NCBI GenBank assembly: GCA_947446335.1
Contig: CANFGA010000058.1
Location: forward strand, 1-10,930
DNA length: 10,930 bases
Reading direction: 5' to 3'
From: Oxalobacteraceae bacterium
GTDB taxonomy: Bacteria; Pseudomonadota; Gammaproteobacteria; Burkholderiales; Burkholderiaceae_D
Position numbers and translations under genes: made by a program. The notes below the pieces were generated by a model. It did not search any database, had not been told where the DNA came from, and worked only from the letters and a program-made list of their open reading frames with translations. Shown in pieces: positions 7,606-10,930 of this stretch; position 1 is the stretch's first letter, and each line of letters opens with the position of its first letter.

Positions 7606-8388
7606 TCAAGCCAGGCCGGCTTTTTCCAGAACCGGTTGCCAGCGTTCCTGGGCGATTTTCTTGAATCCGCCCGGTTTCGGGTGCAATTCATTGGCCCAGT
7701 CTTGGCTGGCCAATGTGCCGCGGCTATCGACGAGCAGCAGATGGGCCGGATCGCTTGTGGTGATTGCGCTCAGCATGGCGGAAAAGGCGTCGATCAGATA
7801 CTTGACGCATGCCTGCTGCAGCGTTGGCGCGACCTTGGCATCGATCAGCGCCGGCTGCAGCCAGGCTTGATGACCCATCGCACTGCGCCCATCCGGTATC
7901 GCATAGTCATAGCTGTGCATGACGATCTTGCAATCGAGCGAGGTGCGGGTGTAGACGCGCCCGATCAGCGTGCGGTAATGTTGATCCATGTTGTACAGAA
8001 AGTCGGGCAAGCCGCTGGCGCTGGCATTGAAGCATGCCTCGGCCGACTGCGCGTTCGAGCAATCGAGATTGAGCAGCGGACGCATGTCGTTGAAGCCGGC
8101 AAAGTCGTTGCCGCCGCCGCTGATGAATACGGCCGAGAGACCGTCGCCATAGATGCGCAGTGCCTGGTCGACGCTGCGCCGGTATTTTCCTTCGACATAG
8201 TCAAACGCTTCGGCGCCATTCATCCCTTTGACCAGGATGACATGCCCCTTCGATGCCACTACCGGGCCAAGCCGGCTGATCAAACTGCCGCCGGCAAATG
8301 GATACCAGAACCATGAATCGCCGATTGCCAGGATGGATGGCGTCGCGCCGGCGCTGTCCAGCGCAGCTTCACTCCAGTAGACATTCAT
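7606..8388 (-). CDS. SGNH/GDSL-like hydrolase
   Basis: Protein of 260 residues with the block order of SGNH hydrolases: AIGDSWFWYP (residues 21-30, nucleophile candidate Ser25), a Gly block around GMNG (55-58), GGGNDF (91-96, oxyanion Asn94), and NELHPKPGG (233-241, His236). The family mostly cleaves ester bonds in lipids, sugars or acylated polymers; the substrate here cannot be read from sequence. The position three before the catalytic His, usually Asp, is Asn233, so the catalytic set may be a Ser-His dyad or the protein may be a variant. No signal peptide or membrane helix is seen, so it is predicted cytoplasmic. The start is supported by AAGGAG eight bases before ATG 8388. It lies upstream of the membrane TIG-like gene in a likely two-gene operon and is divergent from the acyltransferase gene. 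Confidence 0.85.
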   Translation of the reverse strand: MNVYWSEAALDSAGATPSILAIGDSWFWYPFAGGSLISRLGPVVASKGHVILVKGMNGAEAFDYVEGKYRRSVDQALRIYGDGLSAVFISGGGNDFAGFNDMRPLLNLDCSNAQSAEACFNASASGLPDFLYNMDQHYRTLIGRVYTRTSLDCKIVMHSYDYAIPDGRSAMGHQAWLQPALIDAKVAPTLQQACVKYLIDAFSAMLSAITTSDPAHLLLVDSRGTLASQDWANELHPKPGGFKKIAQERWQPVLEKAGLA

Positions 8389-8558
8389 GCTTGCAGCTCC
8401 TTAGTCGCATCATCAATGACAGCGTCGCGCATGGTTGGTTGCAGCCTTTGATCTGTCATAAATGTTCAGGCGATCACTCACTTCAAACTCAAGGTCAACC
8501 GCACGCAAGTTCGATGTGAACAATGCGCCCCATCAGCGAGGAAGCGGACCGGTCCCAG

Positions 8559-8607
8559 GCTTGTTGCATGACAAATACGAATACCTTGCCGCAACAAGCT
8601 GTTTTTT
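8559..8607 (+). terminator. attenuator-like hairpin in the acyltransferase leader
   Basis: GCTTGTTGC (8559-8567) and GCAACAAGC (8591-8599) form a perfect 9-bp stem with a 23-base loop, followed two bases later by six T's (8602-8607). This is the shape of an intrinsic terminator, but no plus-strand gene ends nearby and the acyltransferase ATG is only 26 bases further on. If transcribed from upstream, it could cut off or control the acyltransferase transcript. The long loop weakens the call. Confidence 0.35.
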
Positions 8608-8621
8608 CAGCGCTCATATCG

Positions 8622-8627
8622 AAGGAG
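8622..8627 (+). promoter_or_regulatory. ribosome-binding site deciding the acyltransferase start
   Basis: AAGGAG lies five bases before ATG 8633. It selects this start over the longer open frame beginning at 8462, whose extra 57 residues look non-coding and cross the hairpin at 8559-8607. Confidence 0.75.
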
Positions 8628-8632
8628 TTGGC

Positions 8633-9358
8633 ATGGCTAGCCCGCAGCTTGAACTGACCGAGTTCGCACCTTGTTTTCGAAGTTGCCAGCCCCGTTTTGA
8701 TCAGGAGAAGGATTGGATGCATAGAATTTTTGAATTGCGGTTTCAAGTCTATTGCCAGGAGTGTGGTTTTCTTGCGCCGTCCGATTATCAAGATGGCCGC
8801 GAAATTGACAAATATGACGCCAATGCCGTGCATTTTTGTGCGTTCAATGCCCGCGATGAACTGGTCGGCTATGTGCGACTGGTTCGCCCTGTCGCATCGG
8901 AGAAGTTTCCGTTTCAAATGCATTGCCCCAGCTTGCTGGACGGCATCACACTGCCGGAGCCATCCCAGTGCGTGGAAGTGAGTCGTCTGATGGTGCGCCA
9001 GGACTACCGGCGCCGGCGCGGCGATATCCTGGCAGGGGTCAACATGGCCAGCGCAAGCCCTGATCAGGAGCATGAAAAGCGCAGCACCTCGCCCCAGATC
9101 CTGTTGAGCTTGTATCGTCAGATCTATACCTTCAGCCGCAACGCCGGCATACGCTACTGGTATGCGGCGATGGAGCCGTCGCTGGCGCTGGTGCTGACCC
9201 GGATGAACTTCGGCTTTCGCCAGATCGGTCCTTTGATCGACTATTACGGTCCGGTCGCGCCTTACCTTGCTGCCGTCCACGACACCGAACTGGGTCTGGG
9301 CGCAGCCAATCCGGCGCTGCTGGCCTGGATGCAAACGCCAGAGGCCAGTTGTTGCTAA
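8633..9358 (+). CDS. PEP-CTERM/exosortase system-associated acyltransferase
   Basis: Protein of 241 residues of the exosortase-associated acyltransferase family, which shares the fold of acyl-homoserine lactone synthases. Visible landmarks are FELRFQVYCQECGFL (33-47), a charged EIDKYDANAVHFCAF stretch (57-71), VGYVRLVRP (78-86), VEVSRLMV (114-121), and a late YWYAAMEPSL segment (175-184). Relatives are thought to move acyl groups from acyl carrier protein, and some make N-acyl amino acids; the product of this copy is unknown. No signal peptide is present, so it should act in the cytoplasm. It ends in two cysteines. It lies 220 bp before a PEP-CTERM protein gene on the same strand, which fits the functional link, although no exosortase lies in this window. 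It is divergent from the SGNH-like gene. Confidence 0.88.
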   Translation: MASPQLELTEFAPCFRSCQPRFDQEKDWMHRIFELRFQVYCQECGFLAPSDYQDGREIDKYDANAVHFCAFNARDELVGYVRLVRPVASEKFPFQMHCPSLLDGITLPEPSQCVEVSRLMVRQDYRRRRGDILAGVNMASASPDQEHEKRSTSPQILLSLYRQIYTFSRNAGIRYWYAAMEPSLALVLTRMNFGFRQIGPLIDYYGPVAPYLAAVHDTELGLGAANPALLAWMQTPEASCC

Positions 9359-9427
9359 CCATATATATGCATTGCGCCAGAACAGGGCAGCGTGCCAGTG
9401 TCGGGAATTTTTACAGTATTCAAAATA

Positions 9428-9454
9428 ATCGATTTCATCGGCGCCGGATTCGAT
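9428..9454. promoter_or_regulatory. possible activator dyad upstream of the sigma-54 promoter
   Basis: ATCGATT (9428-9434) and ATTCGAT (9448-9454) form an inverted pair matching at six of seven positions around the palindrome CGGCGCCG (9439-9446). The site lies 54-80 bp upstream of the -24 box, where an NtrC-type activator such as PrsR would be expected. The specific regulator is inference. Confidence 0.25.
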
Positions 9455-9466
9455 AGTCCTGTTTTC

Positions 9467-9479
9467 CAAGGCATTGATT
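9467..9479. promoter_or_regulatory. IHF-like site
   Basis: CAAGGCATTGATT matches the reverse complement of the IHF consensus WATCAANNNNTTR at every defined position. It lies about 29 bp upstream of the -24 box. IHF often bends DNA at this place in sigma-54 promoters so that a distant activator can reach the polymerase. Confidence 0.45.
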
Positions 9480-9500
9480 TAAAAAAGATATTTTTTTAAA
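9478..9500. repeat. AT-only inverted repeat next to the -24 box
   Basis: TTTAAAAAA (9478-9486) and TTTTTTAAA (9492-9500) form a perfect 9-bp inverted repeat around GATAT, ending seven bases before the -24 element. The A/T tracts suggest bent or easily melted DNA that may assist the adjacent promoter. It overlaps the end of the IHF-like site. Confidence 0.4.
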
Positions 9501-9507
9501 AAAAGCA

Positions 9508-9523
9508 TGGTTCGATTTTTGCA
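9508..9523 (+). promoter_or_regulatory. sigma-54 (-24/-12) promoter of the PEP-CTERM gene
   Basis: TGGTTCGATTTTTGCA keeps the two invariant pairs of sigma-54 promoters, GG (9509-9510) and GC (9521-9522), exactly 10 bases apart. It also matches CG of the -24 block and all of TTGCW at -12. A transcript would start near 9533-9535, leaving a leader of about 45 bases before ATG 9579. Many PEP-CTERM genes in proteobacteria are known to depend on RpoN with the PrsK/PrsR pair, which fits the gene that follows. Confidence 0.7.
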
Positions 9524-9578
9524 TGGATCGATATTCAGGGATCAATTGTAAAGTCAACCCATCACCTTGGAGGCCATC

Positions 9579-10475
9579 ATGAATTTCAGTAAAACGCTTG
9601 TCGTCGCCGCTGCAGCGGCTGCGGTTTTCAACGCCGGAGGTGTGCTTGCGATGCCTCTGGGCTCTGTCTCTGGCGCGGTCGAATTCAAGCTTTCCGGAGT
9701 CACGACGGAATTTTTCACCCAAGCCAACACGAATGAATCGACCTGGGGGGTGGGCAATATCACGCAGATCACGACCCCCACCAGCGCAGGCGCCACCGCG
9801 CTGTGGAACTCTGGCGAAGGCGGGGACTATCTGGGCTACATGTTGTATGGCATTGCCGACTTGAGCAGTTCTGGCGCGAGTCCGAATCTGAATCTTTACA
9901 ACGTTGGTGCAACAGGAACTGGTTGCGGTTTGCTATGCAACAGCATCTACATCGACCTGTTCAAGCGTGCGACGACACCTTCCTGGACCACGCCGAGCCT
10001 CCGTAGTGGCCCCGGCGGCGGTTACAACGCCTATCCTGGCGTTTCCACGCCGAGCCTGTGGTTGCGGTTGCAACTGATCCCCGGGATCGTCGCCAACGAT
10101 ACGAGTACGATAGGAATCGACGAGGGGACCACGGCGACGCTGGCGCAAACCCTGACCGCGTTGACGCTGCCTGCTTCTGGTGGCGGAACTTTCTACGCCA
10201 ATGTCATCGGCGGTTCAGCCATGAGTTCCTACAATACTAACGGTTTCACCACCTTGCTGAGCACTTCGGCTGACATGTACGGCATTTTTGACTTGAGAAA
10301 TAACACGACGGGCGCCGCTGCTACCTGCAATCCGATATCGACCGATTGCTTCTTTGGCTTGATCCGCGATCCCGTATCCGCCAATGCGATTCCCGAACCG
10401 GCATCGATCGCCTTGTTGGGGCTGGGCTTGCTGGCCATGGGCGGTGCAAGTCTCGGTCACCGGCGCCAGAGCTAG
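9579..10475 (+). CDS. secreted PEP-CTERM sorting-domain protein
   Basis: Protein of 298 residues with a Sec signal peptide (about residues 1-24: MNFSK, an Ala/Val core, likely cleavage after GVLA). The C-terminal PEP-CTERM tag has Pro-Glu-Pro at 272-274, a hydrophobic helix at about 276-292, then His-Arg-Arg. An exosortase would recognise and cleave this tag and pass the protein to the cell surface or extracellular matrix. The middle is rich in Gly, Ser, Thr and Asn, as usual for the group, with two Cys pairs (GTGCGLLCN and TCNPISTDC) that could form disulfides. No enzymatic motif was found. The start is set by GGAGG five bases before ATG 9579; an in-frame TTG at 9567 would add only four residues and overlap this site. 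It is expressed from the sigma-54 promoter at 9508-9523 and follows the exosortase-associated acyltransferase. Confidence 0.9.
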   Translation: MNFSKTLVVAAAAAAVFNAGGVLAMPLGSVSGAVEFKLSGVTTEFFTQANTNESTWGVGNITQITTPTSAGATALWNSGEGGDYLGYMLYGIADLSSSGASPNLNLYNVGATGTGCGLLCNSIYIDLFKRATTPSWTTPSLRSGPGGGYNAYPGVSTPSLWLRLQLIPGIVANDTSTIGIDEGTTATLAQTLTALTLPASGGGTFYANVIGGSAMSSYNTNGFTTLLSTSADMYGIFDLRNNTTGAAATCNPISTDCFFGLIRDPVSANAIPEPASIALLGLGLLAMGGASLGHRRQS

Positions 10476-10489
10476 GCTGATCTCCACTT

Positions 10490-10526
10490 TGCCGGAATGG
10501 CTGCCGATATTCCAGCCGATCCGGCA
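10490..10526. terminator. two-part hairpin after the PEP-CTERM gene
   Basis: An outer 7-bp stem, TGCCGGA (10490-10496) with TCCGGCA (10520-10526), encloses a 2x2 internal loop and an inner 5-bp stem, GGCTG (10499-10503) with CAGCC (10513-10517), around a 9-base loop. It begins 15 bases after the PEP-CTERM stop and lies between convergent genes. Neither strand has a T-run after the stem, so it may protect transcript ends or act with Rho rather than as a classic intrinsic terminator. A second small hairpin, GCTGCC-TGGT-GGCAGC, follows at 10539-10554. Confidence 0.4.
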
Positions 10527-10568
10527 GTGATCTTCCACGCTGCCTGGTGGCAGCAAGCCACTCCAGGA

Positions 10569-10930
10569 TCAGGCCGAGGCATCGATAATCCTGGTCTGGT
10601 GGCTCTTGAAACTATGGATGATCAATTCGGGCGCCGAGGGAACCGGATTGCCTGCCAGCACATCATGGATCATCGAGAGCGCCATGGCGGCGATCGTGAA
10701 CCTGCCGACCGCGACCTGCGATGCAGGGCAGGGCTTGCCATCTTTCATCATGGTCAGCACTTTACTCACTTGCAAGACGACCTCGCGATCGAGATGGGGT
10801 GCGATGCGCTCGATGAACGAGGCGAACACGTCGGCATAAGAGGGAGCGCTGATGGCGGCCGTGCTCGCTGCCGCGATGTCGGGCGCCATGATGTCGCCCA
10901 GCGTCAGGCCGCAGTCGGTTGGAAAATACC
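10569..10930 (-). CDS. unidentified protein, 5' end outside the window (partial)
   Basis: A minus-strand frame ends in TGA at 10569-10571 and stays open to the window edge, giving about 119 visible residues. An internal ATG at 10889 has no ribosome-binding site before it, and the residues ahead of it (YFPTDCGLTLGDI) read like coding sequence, so the true start probably lies beyond 10930. The visible part is helical, with a segment FIERIAPHLDREVVLQVSKV and a later hydrophobic stretch VGRFTIAAMALSMIHDVLAG. I recognise no family and see no catalytic motif. It faces the PEP-CTERM gene tail to tail with about 93 bp between the stops. Confidence 0.55.
   Translation of the reverse strand, partial: YFPTDCGLTLGDIMAPDIAAASTAAISAPSYADVFASFIERIAPHLDREVVLQVSKVLTMMKDGKPCPASQVAVGRFTIAAMALSMIHDVLAGNPVPSAPELIIHSFKSHQTRIIDASA

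Noticed and set aside
7507..8316. 269-codon plus-strand frame opposite the SGNH-like gene
   Set aside because: The minus strand shows the SGNH blocks and a strong ribosome-binding site; the plus-strand protein has no recognisable motif.
1053..8388. Direct repeats or integrase marking the RADAR region as a mobile island
   Set aside because: No integrase, transposase, tRNA or clear flanking repeat was seen by eye, so island borders are not claimed.
9360..9369. Palindrome CATATATATG right after the acyltransferase stop
   Set aside because: Alternating AT sequence gives such palindromes easily, and there is no T-run or second site to support a function.

Overview
The window looks like a chromosomal segment of a betaproteobacterium, most likely in Burkholderiales and perhaps Oxalobacteraceae. 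This is an inference from three things: mostly GC-rich coding sequence, an exosortase-type PEP-CTERM protein with a sigma-54 type promoter, and the protein style of the flanking genes. No rRNA, tRNA, CRISPR array or insertion sequence was seen.

Layout. (1) Positions 1-1052 hold housekeeping-type genes. There is the 3' end of an unidentified plus-strand gene, then a tightly coupled minus-strand pair: a ChaC-like gamma-glutamylcyclotransferase followed by a DUF192 protein. (2) Positions 1053-1365 are a divergent control region. It has a chaC-side -10 box with a dyad behind it, a 10-bp palindrome, and a 27-codon ORF whose stop overlaps the next start as ATGA. (3) Positions 1366-6642 carry the centrepiece, a two-gene RADAR anti-phage operon. 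rdrA encodes a P-loop ATPase and rdrB a giant adenosine deaminase with every ADA zinc and catalytic motif intact. (4) Positions 6639-8388, on the minus strand and converging on rdrB with a 4-bp stop overlap, hold an SGNH-hydrolase-like gene followed by a four-helix membrane protein with a C-terminal IPT/TIG-like domain. Neither has a known link to RADAR. They may be a separate or accessory two-gene module. (5) Positions 8633-10475 hold an exosortase-associated acyltransferase and a secreted PEP-CTERM protein. The second has a textbook -24/-12 promoter and an IHF-like site. (6) Positions 10476-10930 hold a two-part hairpin and the 3' part of an unidentified minus-strand gene that runs off the window.

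How the parts work together. RADAR acts as a complex: the RdrA ring ATPase works with the RdrB deaminase shell, which converts adenosine-containing molecules to inosine forms during phage infection. The PEP-CTERM part belongs to an envelope or extracellular matrix sorting pathway whose exosortase is not in this window. The likely accessory block is 1053-8388, placed between the ChaC/DUF192 pair and the PEP-CTERM genes. No repeats marking its borders were found by eye.
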